NCBI GenBank assembly: GCA_930990065.1
Contig: CAKNOA010000010.1
Location: 1-62,909 of the forward strand
Origin: an uncultured Clostridia bacterium
GTDB taxonomy: Bacteria > Bacillota > Clostridia > Oscillospirales > Acutalibacteraceae
Length of the DNA stretch: 62,909 nucleotides
Direction of reading: 5' to 3'
Of this stretch, positions 8,202-16,498 are shown in pieces. Below the pieces are notes generated by a model. It was not told the origin of the DNA and made no database searches. It was given only the letters and a program-made list of their open reading frames with translations. Both the position numbers and the translations under genes were made by a program. Each line of letters begins with the position of its first letter. The stretch's first letter is position 1.

Positions 8202-9112
8202 GCGTTTGCCCCCTTCTTTTCAAAGCGGCGGGCCATTTCTTCTACGGCCGCCTCGATGACCCCGTTAATTTCATCGGGGGTGAAGGTGTGCCCAAACCAG
8301 TATTTGTGGGCGACGGCCGCCTGCCATACCAGCATGTCCATGCCGTGCACCGTGGGGATCCCGCGTCCTTCGGCCAGCTGCAAGAGCCGGGTGGTGTGGG
8401 GGTTATACACGGCGTCAAATACGGCATGGCACCGGGCGATGACGCGATCCGGCACCGGGGAGGCCCCGTCGTTCGGGTACATCCCTACGCTGGTGCAGTT
8501 GAGTAACAGGTCATACTCGGTTTGGCCATCGAGTTCTTCCAAAATGGCAGGGGTAGCGGTGCCCTCTTTTTGTAGGCTCATCCGGTACGCCTGGATTTCC
8601 CGGCACAGGCTTTCGGCTTTTTGCGCGCTCTGGCGGCGGCAGGCAATGGTCAGCTGCAAGAAACTGGCTTCTTCGCACAGGGCAAACGCCACCGCCCGGG
8701 CGGCGCCGCCGGCCCCCAGTAGCAGCAAACGGCCTTCCGGCCGGATGCCCCGGCCCCGCAGCGCCATCAGGCACCCGGGCCCATCGGTGGTGTGGCCGGT
8801 TAGGGTGCCGTCCTCTTCCACGCACACGGTATTCACCGAGCCAAACCGCCGGGCCGACTCATCCAGCCGGGTTAAAAAGGGGATGATCCGCTGTTTGTGC
8901 GGGATGGTCACATTAAAGCCCCGTTTGGTGCGCAAAACCGCCATCTGCTCCGCTAAGGTTTCGGGAGGGATGTCCATCACGCCATAATCGGCGTTTTCCT
9001 TTCGCAGCGCAAAAAGCCGTTTATTGATAAACGGCGACATGGTGTGGCCAATGGGGTGGCCAATTACACAAAAATTCAGCTGTTTTTCCACGATAATCGC
9101 CTCGTTTTGCAT
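8198..9112 (-). CDS. aroE: Shikimate 5-dehydrogenase
   Basis: 304 residues from the first ATG. NADP-dependent reduction of 3-dehydroshikimate. Seen: CVIGHPIGHTMSPFINK at the substrate end, NVTIPHKQ with the catalytic lysine, HTTDGPGC and the dinucleotide loop GAGGAARAV. The ATG at 9112 has only a weak ribosome site; a GTG at 9091 (giving VEKQLNFCVIG) has GAGG 8 bases upstream and may be the true start, shortening the protein by 7 residues. No DAHP synthase or 3-dehydroquinate dehydratase gene is in the window, so the first and third pathway steps are encoded elsewhere. Confidence 0.92.
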   Translation of the reverse strand: MQNEAIIVEKQLNFCVIGHPIGHTMSPFINKRLFALRKENADYGVMDIPPETLAEQMAVLRTKRGFNVTIPHKQRIIPFLTRLDESARRFGSVNTVCVEEDGTLTGHTTDGPGCLMALRGRGIRPEGRLLLLGAGGAARAVAFALCEEASFLQLTIACRRQSAQKAESLCREIQAYRMSLQKEGTATPAILEELDGQTEYDLLLNCTSVGMYPNDGASPVPDRVIARCHAVFDAVYNPHTTRLLQLAEGRGIPTVHGMDMLVWQAAVAHKYWFGHTFTPDEINGVIEAAVEEMARRFEKKGANA

Positions 9113-9164
9113 GTTCTCATGAAAAAAGCACAGAGTTTTTCATAAAAATTTGGAAAACGTCCGC

Positions 9165-9193
9165 TTGACAAATGCGACGATTCCTAATAATAT
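9165..9193 (+). promoter_or_regulatory. Promoter of acpP
   Basis: -35 TTGACA (9165-9170), 17-bp spacer, -10 TAATAT (9188-9193). It leaves a 5' leader of about 140 bases before acpP. Confidence 0.75.
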
Positions 9194-9337
9194 TCTGTAT
9201 AGAGAACGGCACGGGCCGTCCGGCTGTGCAATTTTTATACTGATTGTACCATACGCCGGGCGCGCTTGTCCATAAGAGATGTGGCGCGGAAGGGGAAGAG
9301 AGCCGCCGCCATGAAAAACGTAGGAGGTTATTTTACA

Positions 9338-9565
9338 ATGGTATTTGAGAAAGTGAAAGCGATTCTGAGCGAACAGTTCGACGTAGAAGAAGATTCCATC
9401 ACCATGGAATCCAGCATCACCGATGATCTGGGCGCCGATTCCCTGGACGTAGTGGACCTGCTGATGTCCATCGAAGACGAATTCGAAGTGGAAGTTCCGG
9501 ATTCCGAAGTGGAAAACATCAAAACCGTGGGCGACCTGGTGAAGTACATCGAAGACAAAGCCTAA
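9338..9565 (+). CDS. acpP: Acyl carrier protein
   Basis: 75 residues, acidic, four-helix acyl carrier protein of fatty acid synthesis. The phosphopantetheine site is the serine of LGADSLDVVDLLM. The frame is open for 24 codons further upstream, but AGGAGG at 9323-9328 points to the ATG at 9338 and gives the standard N-terminus (MVFEKVKAIL). It stands alone, between its own promoter and terminator, rather than inside a fab cluster. Confidence 0.96.
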   Translation: MVFEKVKAILSEQFDVEEDSITMESSITDDLGADSLDVVDLLMSIEDEFEVEVPDSEVENIKTVGDLVKYIEDKA

Positions 9566-9582
9566 TTGCCAAACGAAGCATA

Positions 9583-9630
9583 AACGCCGCTTTTTTCTGT
9601 TTTTCAGAAAAAGGCGGCGTTTTTTCTTTT
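9583..9630 (+). terminator. Terminator of acpP
   Basis: Long hairpin AACGCCGC...TTTTTCTG / CAGAAAAA...GGCGGCGTT followed by TTTTTCTTTT. Confidence 0.9.
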
Positions 9631-9648
9631 ACAAGCGAAGGGGAATCC

Positions 9649-9677
9649 TTGCAATTACCTGCGGCAGCCTTTATAAT
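9649..9677 (+). promoter_or_regulatory. Promoter of proS
   Basis: -35 TTGCAA (9649-9654), 17-bp spacer, -10 TATAAT (9672-9677). The leader is about 85 bases with no T-box element, so proS does not look tRNA-attenuated. Confidence 0.75.
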
Positions 9678-9769
9678 AGGAGCGTGTCGGCTTTTTCGTA
9701 AAAGATGAGCCGCACAAGGGAAACAGTCAGTCCGTTTATAAAGCGGATGAAGATAAGGAGAAGGAACGT

Positions 9770-11209
9770 ATGGCAAAGCAGAAAAAAATGGTGGAAGCAA
9801 TCACCTCCATGGAGGAAGATTTTTCCAAATGGTATACCGACGTATGCCGCAAAGCGGAATTGATGGATTATGCCAGCACCAAGGGCTGCATGATCATTGA
9901 ACCTTACGGGTATGCGATTTGGGAAAACATTCAACACGATCTGGACGCCCGGTTTAAAAAGGTCGGGGTACAGAATGTGTATATGCCCCTGCTCATCCCC
10001 GAAAGCCTGCTGCAAAAGGAAAAGGACCATGTCAAGGGCTTTGCCCCCGAAGTGGCCTGGGTTACGGAAGGCGGCGGCGAAAAATTGCAGGAGCGGCTGT
10101 GCATTCGCCCCACCAGCGAAACGCTGTTCTGCGAACATTACCAGAAAGTGATCAAATCCTGGCGCGACCTGCCGAAGCTCTATAACCAGTGGTGCAGCGT
10201 GCTGCGTTGGGAAAAGACCACAAGGCCGTTCCTTCGTTCCAGCGAATTCCTGTGGCAGGAAGGGCACACCATGCACGAAACCGCCGAGGAAGCCCAGGAG
10301 CTGACGCTGCGGATGCTGCATGTATATGAAGACTTCTACCGGGAAACGCTGGCCATTCCGGCGGTAACCGGCATCAAGACCGAAAAAGAAAAATTCGCCG
10401 GTGCCGAAGCGACGTATACCATCGAACCCATGATGCACAACGGCGTAGCGCTGCAGGGCGGCACGTCCCATTACTTTGGTAAAGGTTTCGCCGAAAGCTA
10501 TGGCATTGCCTTTACGGGCCGCGACAATAAACTCCAGACGCCGTACCAGACCAGCTGGGGCGTGTCCACCCGGATGATCGGCGCCATTATCATGGTGCAC
10601 GGCGACGACAGCGGCCTGGTGCTGCCGCCCAAAGTGGCGCCCATTCAGGTGGCTATTGTGCCCATTGCCCAGCACAAAGAAGGCGTGCTGGATAAGTGCC
10701 GCAGCGTGTATGAAAAACTGTGCGACCGCTTCCGTGTGAAGTTGGACGATTCCGACCAGACCCCCGGCTGGAAATTCAGCCAGTACGAAATGCAGGGCGT
10801 GCCCCTGCGGCTGGAACTGGGCCCGAAGGATATGGAACAGAACCAGTGCGTGCTGGTTCGCCGGGATAACGGCGAAAAGTATACGGTTTCGCTGGATGGG
10901 CTGGAAGAAACCATCGAAAAGTTCCTCGGGGATGTCCACGACAACATGTACCAGAAGGCGCTGAAAAACCTGGAAGAAAAGACGTATACCGCCACAAACC
11001 TCAATGAATTCCTCACCATTGCCAAAGAAAAGCCCGGCTTTATCAAGGCCATGTGGTGTGGGGATGAAGCGTGCGAAGACAAGCTCAAAGAGCTGACCGG
11101 CGGCGTGAAGTCCCGCTGCATTCCGTTTGTGGAAGACCACGTCAGCGACGTGTGCGTGTGCTGCGGCAAACCGGCTAAACACATGGTATACTGGGGCCGC
11201 CAGTATTAA
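9770..11209 (+). CDS. proS: Prolyl-tRNA synthetase, short (ProS3, archaeal/eukaryal-like) type
   Basis: 479 residues. Charges tRNA-Pro. It lacks the editing insertion of the long bacterial form (about 570 residues) and instead has the C-terminal extension of the archaeal/eukaryal-like form, ending in aromatic residues (YWGRQY) and carrying cysteines in CGDEACEDK and [10 protein letters not shown] that could bind zinc. Class II motifs include [15 protein letters not shown] and [29 protein letters not shown] precedes the ATG. This form is common in Clostridia. Cis-editing of Ala-tRNA-Pro is therefore not expected from this protein. Confidence 0.95.
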   Translation: MAKQKKMVEAITSMEEDFSKWYTDVCRKAELMDYASTKGCMIIEPYGYAIWENIQHDLDARFKKVGVQNVYMPLLIPESLLQKEKDHVKGFAPEVAWVTEGGGEKLQERLCIRPTSETLFCEHYQKVIKSWRDLPKLYNQWCSVLRWEKTTRPFLRSSEFLWQEGHTMHETAEEAQELTLRMLHVYEDFYRETLAIPAVTGIKTEKEKFAGAEATYTIEPMMHNGVALQGGTSHYFGKGFAESYGIAFTGRDNKLQTPYQTSWGVSTRMIGAIIMVHGDDSGLVLPPKVAPIQVAIVPIAQHKEGVLDKCRSVYEKLCDRFRVKLDDSDQTPGWKFSQYEMQGVPLRLELGPKDMEQNQCVLVRRDNGEKYTVSLDGLEETIEKFLGDVHDNMYQKALKNLEEKTYTATNLNEFLTIAKEKPGFIKAMWCGDEACEDKLKELTGGVKSRCIPFVEDHVSDVCVCCGKPAKHMVYWGRQY

Positions 11210-11234
11210 GAAACCCGATACAGAGAGTGAAAAA

Positions 11235-11266
11235 GGAACCCCGCCGGTGGGCGGAGTTCCTTTTTT
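11235..11266 (+). terminator. Terminator of proS
   Basis: GGAACCCCGCC/GGCGGAGTTCC stem with a GGTG loop and a T run, 25 bases past the proS stop. Confidence 0.88.
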
Positions 11267-11297
11267 GTTTCGGTGAAAGGAAAGAAGGAAGAGCGGT

Positions 11298-12101
11298 ATG
11301 ATCGATAAAAAACAGAAAGTCGCCGTGGTGACGGGGGCCGGCAGCGGTATTGGGCTTGCCATTGCCCGGCAATTGAAAAAAGAAGGCTATATCGTCTATA
11401 ACCTCAGCCGCCACCAGGGACAGGCACAGGATATGTCCTTTTACCCGTGCGACGTAACCAGCGAAGAGCAGGTAAAAGCCGCGCTGACCCATGTGATAAA
11501 AGAACAGGGGCACATCTCGGTGCTGGTGTGCGGCGCCGGTATGGGCATTAGCGGCGCCGTGGAGTTTATCAGTGAAGAGGACGAAAAACAGCAGATGGAA
11601 GTAAATCTCATGGGAGCCATGCGCTGCGCCCGGCTGGCGGCTTCGTACATGCGGGAGCAGGGAGAGGGCAAAATCCTGTTCCTCTCTTCCCTGGCAGCGG
11701 TGTTCCCCATCCCGTTCCAGGCCCACTATGCCGCCGGGAAAGCGGCCGTGAATGTGTTTTCCGACGCACTGGGCATGGAACTGAAGCGGTTTTCGGTGCA
11801 GTGCTCGTGTCTCATTATCGGGGACGTGAAAACCGGCTTTACGGCGGCCCGGCGCAAAAACCAAACCGGCGATCAGCTGTACGGCGGGGCCATCAGCCGG
11901 TCGGTGGCGCGCATGGAGCACGACGAACAAAACGGCATGAGCCCCGATGTGGTGGCTAAAGTGGCCATCCGTACCCTGCGCCGCCGTCATATGCCATCGC
12001 AAAAGCCGGTGGGGGCCGGGTGCACGTTTTTATATGAGTTACTCCGCTTTTTGCCCCACCGCATGGTTTTATCCCTGCTCTATCAGCTGTACGCCCGGTA
12101 A
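11298..12101 (+). CDS. Short-chain dehydrogenase/reductase
   Basis: 267 residues, classical SDR. The cofactor loop TGAGSGIG is at residues 12-19 (TGxxxGIG), the structural CGAG replaces the usual NNAG, and the catalytic set is S in LFLSSLAAV and YAAGK (Y-x3-K). The last 25 residues are hydrophobic and basic (FLYELLRFLPHRMVLSLLYQLYAR), which suggests membrane association, as in SDRs acting on lipids or quinone-like substrates. The substrate cannot be told. GGAAAGAAGG precedes the ATG. It converges with the kinase gene at 12104, leaving only 2 bases between stops. Confidence 0.85.
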   Translation: MIDKKQKVAVVTGAGSGIGLAIARQLKKEGYIVYNLSRHQGQAQDMSFYPCDVTSEEQVKAALTHVIKEQGHISVLVCGAGMGISGAVEFISEEDEKQQMEVNLMGAMRCARLAASYMREQGEGKILFLSSLAAVFPIPFQAHYAAGKAAVNVFSDALGMELKRFSVQCSCLIIGDVKTGFTAARRKNQTGDQLYGGAISRSVARMEHDEQNGMSPDVVAKVAIRTLRRRHMPSQKPVGAGCTFLYELLRFLPHRMVLSLLYQLYAR

Positions 12102-12103
12102 GG

Positions 12104-13186
12104 TTACGATAGGCGCATGGCGTCCCACATGGTTTCCATATCGGCGACCAGCTTCATCTGGGTGCGGCAGCGCAGCCGGTTCTGGTCGGGAAAGTCGATA
12201 TGAAAATACGTGTCCCCCAGCAGATAATCGGTCAAAAACCGCAGCCCGCATTCCAGCGTCATGAGCTTAGCGCCCCAACGCAGGGAATCGGTTTCGGCCC
12301 GGCTCAGCGCCGTGCCGCTTTGGGCACAGGCCGACAGGTACTGATTGGCAAATACCTCATAAAGATACAGGTCAAATTGCACCTTTTGTAAATCGGGCTC
12401 ATCTTCGGCGCAGTGGTTGGCGCCAAACCGGATGGCGTCCCCAAAATCGAACGCACAAAGCCCGGGCATGACGGTATCCAGGTCGATGACGCACAGTTCC
12501 CGCCCGGTTGTGGCGTCAAGCAGCACGTTATTGAGCTTCGTGTCATTGTGGGTGACGCACAGCGGCAGGTCGCCCCGTTTCTGTCCTTTTAGCAGCACAC
12601 CGGCTTGTTCTTCCCTTTCCAGATAAAAGGCGATTTCGTCCCGCACCGAAGCCGCCCGGCCCAGGGGGTCCTTCGTGACCGCCTGATGGAACGCTTCGTA
12701 CCGGCGGGGCGTGTCGTGAAAATGGGGGATGGATTCCGTGAGGGTGTGGGCGGGAAAATCCTGGAGCCGCCCGCGAAATGTCCCGAACGCCCGGGCGCAG
12801 GCGGCAAACTGCCCGGCGTTTTCACACGTTTGCAAACACAGGGAATTTTCAATAAACCGGTACACCCGCCAGGCTTCGCCGTCGGGGGCCAAAAAGAACG
12901 GGTCCCCGCTTACCGTAAAGCGCAGGGAAAGCGTTTCCCGCAGCGGGTCGCCTCCTTCTAATAAAATGCGCCGCGATAAATACGCTGTCACCCGCTGGAT
13001 GTTTTGCATTAAAGCGGCCGGGTCGGGGAAAACGGACGTATTGATGCGCTGCAAAATATACCGGCTGCCGTCCGGTTCGGTCAAACGAAACGTGCGGTTA
13101 ATATGGCCCTGCCCGAAGGGTTCCGGCAGGCAGTCAGGGGCAAAAGCAAAGGCAGTTAGCACCGCCGGTGAAAGAGAAGTGGACAA
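12104..13186 (-). CDS. APH-fold sugar kinase, N-acetylhexosamine 1-kinase-like
   Basis: 360 residues, aminoglycoside-phosphotransferase fold. The N-lobe has FGQGHINRTFRL and RYILQRINTSVF, a pattern I associate with N-acetylhexosamine 1-kinase (NahK)-like proteins. The catalytic loop is THNDTKLNNVLLD and the metal-binding motif is VIDLDTVMPG. An ATG three codons upstream sits directly against AGGAG, which leaves no spacing, so the TTG at 13186 (spacing 9) is the likely start. It is divergent from a GH109-like gene at 13313, which fits a role in phosphorylating freed GalNAc or a related amino sugar. That role is inference; other small hydroxyl substrates are possible. Confidence 0.7.
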   Translation of the reverse strand: MSTSLSPAVLTAFAFAPDCLPEPFGQGHINRTFRLTEPDGSRYILQRINTSVFPDPAALMQNIQRVTAYLSRRILLEGGDPLRETLSLRFTVSGDPFFLAPDGEAWRVYRFIENSLCLQTCENAGQFAACARAFGTFRGRLQDFPAHTLTESIPHFHDTPRRYEAFHQAVTKDPLGRAASVRDEIAFYLEREEQAGVLLKGQKRGDLPLCVTHNDTKLNNVLLDATTGRELCVIDLDTVMPGLCAFDFGDAIRFGANHCAEDEPDLQKVQFDLYLYEVFANQYLSACAQSGTALSRAETDSLRWGAKLMTLECGLRFLTDYLLGDTYFHIDFPDQNRLRCRTQMKLVADMETMWDAMRLS

Positions 13187-13312
13187 AACAACCATCTCCT
13201 GTTTACGAAATGGAATTCTTATTCTATTATAATAAAAAAGGCAGGAACTGAAAAGGGCTGCTATCCCCTATAAGGGTGCAGCGGCTGACGTAGAAAAAGG
13301 AGGAATTTTCCC

Positions 13313-14542
13313 ATGAAAACAAACGATTCCGTGTTACATATTGGGCTAGTTGGGCTAGGCAACCGCGGTCAGGAACTATTAAAACTGGCGCTTTTGGGTA
13401 GGGACAATGTAAAAATCGCCTGTGTGTGCGATGTGTACGAAGACCGGGTACAGGCGGCTGTCGATCTTATCGAGCAGATGGACGGGTACCGGCCTCTGGG
13501 CGTTACCAGCTATGAACAGATGCTTATTCAAAAGCCCGATGCCGTGGTGATTGCCACCCCCTGGGAAACCCATATCCCGTTTGCCATCGCGGCCATGAAA
13601 GCGAATATCCCCGTGGGGTGCGAAGTAGGGGGCGCCACGTCGCTGGATGAATGCTGGCAGCTGGTCCATACCTACGAAGAAACCCATACCCCTTGCATGC
13701 TGCTGGAAAACTGCTGCTTTGGGCAGGATGAACTGATGGTCCTGCACATGGTGCGTCAGGGGCTGTTTGGCGAAGTGGTTCATTGTGAAGGCGGGTACCG
13801 CCATGATTTGCGGGAGGAAATCTGCTTTGGGGAAGAAAACCGCCATTACCGGCTGCGCCACTATAAAAACCGCAGCGGCGAAAATTATCCCACCCACGAA
13901 CTGGGCCCCATCGCCAAAGTGCTGCGCATTAACCGGGGTAACCGTATGGTGTCGCTTACGTCCACGGCCAGCTGTGCCAGGGGCCTTAATGCCTATGCAA
14001 AAGAAAAGCGCGGGGAACACGACCTCTTAGCTACGTATCCCTTTGCCCAGGGGGATGTAGTCACTACGGTGATCCGCTGTGCCCATGGGGAAACGATTAC
14101 GCTCACGCTGGATACCACCCTGCCCCGGCCCTATTCCCGTGGATTCCATGTGCAAGGAACAAAAGGAATGTATGAAGAAGCCAACCGTTCTGTGTTCCTG
14201 CCGGATAGCGGGATTCCCTATGAGTTTCATAATGCCAGCGAATACCGGGAACGTTTTGACCATCCCATGTGGAAGCGGTTTGTCAAAGATGGCGTGCGCG
14301 GCGGCCACGGCGGCATGGACGGTCTGGTATTCGATGCCTTTTTCGCCGCGTTGCAGCAGGGCAAACCTATGCCCATTGACGTGTACGATATGGCAGCCTG
14401 GATGAGCATTACGCCCCTATCGGAGCAGTCCATCGCCTGCGGCAGCATGCCGGTGGCAATACCCGATTTTACCAGTGGAGCCTGGTGCAGCCGCGGCGAA
14501 GAGGAAGAATGGGCGTACAGCTTGACGCAGGGAAAAGAGTAA
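13313..14542 (+). CDS. Gfo/Idh/MocA-family protein resembling GH109 alpha-N-acetylgalactosaminidase
   Basis: 409 residues. N-terminal Rossmann fold with HIGLVGLGNRGQELL, then the Gfo/Idh/MocA substrate domain. Segments such as MLLENCCFGQDELMVLHMV, GEVVHCEGGYRHDLREEI and YPTHELGPIAKVLRINRG are the kind seen in GH109 enzymes, which use tightly bound NAD to cleave alpha-GalNAc by transient oxidation. No signal peptide is present, so it acts in the cytoplasm, unlike secreted GH109. AAAGGAGGAA precedes the ATG. A divergent APH-fold kinase lies upstream and two amylases follow. It may instead be a sugar dehydrogenase. Confidence 0.7.
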   Translation: MKTNDSVLHIGLVGLGNRGQELLKLALLGRDNVKIACVCDVYEDRVQAAVDLIEQMDGYRPLGVTSYEQMLIQKPDAVVIATPWETHIPFAIAAMKANIPVGCEVGGATSLDECWQLVHTYEETHTPCMLLENCCFGQDELMVLHMVRQGLFGEVVHCEGGYRHDLREEICFGEENRHYRLRHYKNRSGENYPTHELGPIAKVLRINRGNRMVSLTSTASCARGLNAYAKEKRGEHDLLATYPFAQGDVVTTVIRCAHGETITLTLDTTLPRPYSRGFHVQGTKGMYEEANRSVFLPDSGIPYEFHNASEYRERFDHPMWKRFVKDGVRGGHGGMDGLVFDAFFAALQQGKPMPIDVYDMAAWMSITPLSEQSIACGSMPVAIPDFTSGAWCSRGEEEEWAYSLTQGKE

Positions 14543-14603
14543 GTCTTTTACAAATGGGCAAGAAAATGGTATCTTAGTTTGAAAAGAAAGTCATAAAACT
14601 TAC

Positions 14604-14632
14604 TTGTCCGTTACGTGCTCTGCGTGTATACT
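14604..14632 (+). promoter_or_regulatory. Promoter of the two GH13 genes
   Basis: -35 TTGTCC (14604-14609), 17-bp spacer, -10 TATACT (14627-14632), about 70 bases before the first amylase. Confidence 0.65.
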
Positions 14633-14706
14633 AAATATAGAAGAAAATAGGCCACACGAAAAGTTTGGCTATTCGTAAAGCATACATACAGAAAGGACGA
14701 TGGAAT

Positions 14707-16461
14707 ATGATCAATCGGGAAGCGGTTATGCACACACCCCGCAGCAGCGACTGTTACCCCTTTGCTGAAAGGGGACTGTGCATCCGGCTGCGCACAGCAA
14801 AAGGCAATGTAGAAAAAGTACAGGTACTTATCGGCAGTTTTTACGGTTGGGAACAGCGGGAAACCTTCGATATGGATAAGGTGGCCTCGGATAAGCTGTT
14901 TGATTACTATGAATACCGGTATGACTGCCGGGCTGATATCCGCCTGGCGTACTGCTTTAGGCTGATCGAAAAAGAAGAAGAACTTCTCTATGGGGAAAAC
15001 GGCTTCTTTGTGGAAAGCGAAACCGATGTAGACCACGACCGCACGGATTTCCTGTTCTTCAAATATTCCACCATCAATCCCGTGGATATCCACCGCCGCC
15101 CGTCCTGGGTAGGGGGCGCCAACTTCTACCAGATTTTTGTGGAACGGTTTGCAAACGGCGATGATTCGCTTTCTCCCAAAAATGTGCAGCCTTGGGGAAC
15201 CCCGCCCACCCGCAGTAACTTTATGGGCGGCGATCTGCCCGGCATTATTCAGCACCTGGATTACCTGCAAGAGCTGGGGGTTACGGCGCTTTACTTAACG
15301 CCCATTTTTGAAGGCGGCAGCAACCATAAATACGATACGGAAGATTATGGCCGCATTGACCCGCACTTTGGCGATGAAGATACCCTGCGGGAACTGGTGC
15401 AAAAGGCCCATGAGCACGGCATTCGGGTGGTGCTCGATGCAGTGTTTAATCATTGCAGCTTCCATTTTCCGCCGTTCCAGGATGTACTGAAAAACGGGGA
15501 GAATTCGCCGTATAAAACCTGGTTCCGCGCCAAAGAGTTTCCTCTGACGATTGCGCCCCAGAATTATGAGGGGTTTGCCATTGGGCCGTATATGCCCAAA
15601 CTCAACCTGGCGGATGAAGGCATGCGGCAGCACATTTTGAAAAACGTGGAAAAATGGACCCGCTGTGGCATTGACGGTTGGCGGCTGGATGTAGCCGACG
15701 CCGTGGACTGTGTATTCTGGCGGGACTTCCGCCGTCTGGTGCGCTCCATTAACCCTGAAGCGGTGATCATCGGTGAATGCTGGTGGAACAGCGCCGACTG
15801 GCTGCGGGGCGACATGTGGGATGGCGTAATGAACTATCCTGTGGAGCGGCCCAGCGAACTGTATTTTGCAAAGAGTGCCATCTCGGCCGAAGAATTTACC
15901 AACCGTGTGAACCAGGTACGCATGCGCTACACCCGTATGGCGAACGAATGCATGCTCAATTTGCTGGATTCCCACGACGCACCCCGGTTCATCAACCTGT
16001 GCGGCGGGGACAAGCGCCGGCTGAAAAATGCCGCGGCGTTCCTGTTTACGTACATCGGTATGCCGTGCACGTATTACGGTACGGAAATCGGCATGACGGG
16101 CGAAAACGACCCGGATGACCGCAAGTGCTTTGACTGGAACCGGGATAACTGGGATATGGATTTGTGGGAATACTACCACAAACTCATGGTACTGCGCCGG
16201 GATGATACCATTGTGCAATACGGTGATGTGCGTCTGTGGTCCGAAAATGAGCTGGTGATCTTGCGCCGGTTTGCGGCCTACGGATTGTCGGTGATTACCG
16301 TGATCAATAATACAGAGGAAGAACACAGCTGTGAGCTTTCGAATATTGGCGGCATGACGGATCTGTTTACCGGGGACAAATTTGCTTTGGAAAACGGGAA
16401 ACTTCATGTAACCGTGCCGCCTATGACCGCTCGGGTTCTGACGACCGATTCCCTGTTTTAA
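14707..16461 (+). CDS. Cytosolic GH13 amylase (neopullulanase/maltogenic amylase-like), copy 1
   Basis: 584 residues, GH13. An N-terminal beta-sandwich (about 1-115) is followed by the catalytic barrel. The nucleophile is D328 (GWRLDVAD), the acid/base E357 (IIGECWW) and the third acid D424 (LLDSHDAPRF); VVLDAVFNHC and IGMPCTYYGTEIG are also present. No signal peptide is visible, so it degrades imported maltodextrins, pullulan-type or cyclodextrin fragments in the cytoplasm. I use the ATG at 14707, with AAAGGA upstream; an upstream TTG in frame at 14665 lies in the leader. It is a close paralogue of the next gene, with a 37-base gap, and both share one promoter. Confidence 0.88.
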   Translation: MINREAVMHTPRSSDCYPFAERGLCIRLRTAKGNVEKVQVLIGSFYGWEQRETFDMDKVASDKLFDYYEYRYDCRADIRLAYCFRLIEKEEELLYGENGFFVESETDVDHDRTDFLFFKYSTINPVDIHRRPSWVGGANFYQIFVERFANGDDSLSPKNVQPWGTPPTRSNFMGGDLPGIIQHLDYLQELGVTALYLTPIFEGGSNHKYDTEDYGRIDPHFGDEDTLRELVQKAHEHGIRVVLDAVFNHCSFHFPPFQDVLKNGENSPYKTWFRAKEFPLTIAPQNYEGFAIGPYMPKLNLADEGMRQHILKNVEKWTRCGIDGWRLDVADAVDCVFWRDFRRLVRSINPEAVIIGECWWNSADWLRGDMWDGVMNYPVERPSELYFAKSAISAEEFTNRVNQVRMRYTRMANECMLNLLDSHDAPRFINLCGGDKRRLKNAAAFLFTYIGMPCTYYGTEIGMTGENDPDDRKCFDWNRDNWDMDLWEYYHKLMVLRRDDTIVQYGDVRLWSENELVILRRFAAYGLSVITVINNTEEEHSCELSNIGGMTDLFTGDKFALENGKLHVTVPPMTARVLTTDSLF

Positions 16462-16498
16462 TGAAGGGCCCTTAAGGGGCCGGAAGGAGACATTTTTC

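Noticed and set aside
9671-11362. 563-residue open frame on the minus strand
   Set aside because: Antisense shadow of proS; long because GC-rich codons of proS avoid stops in that frame.
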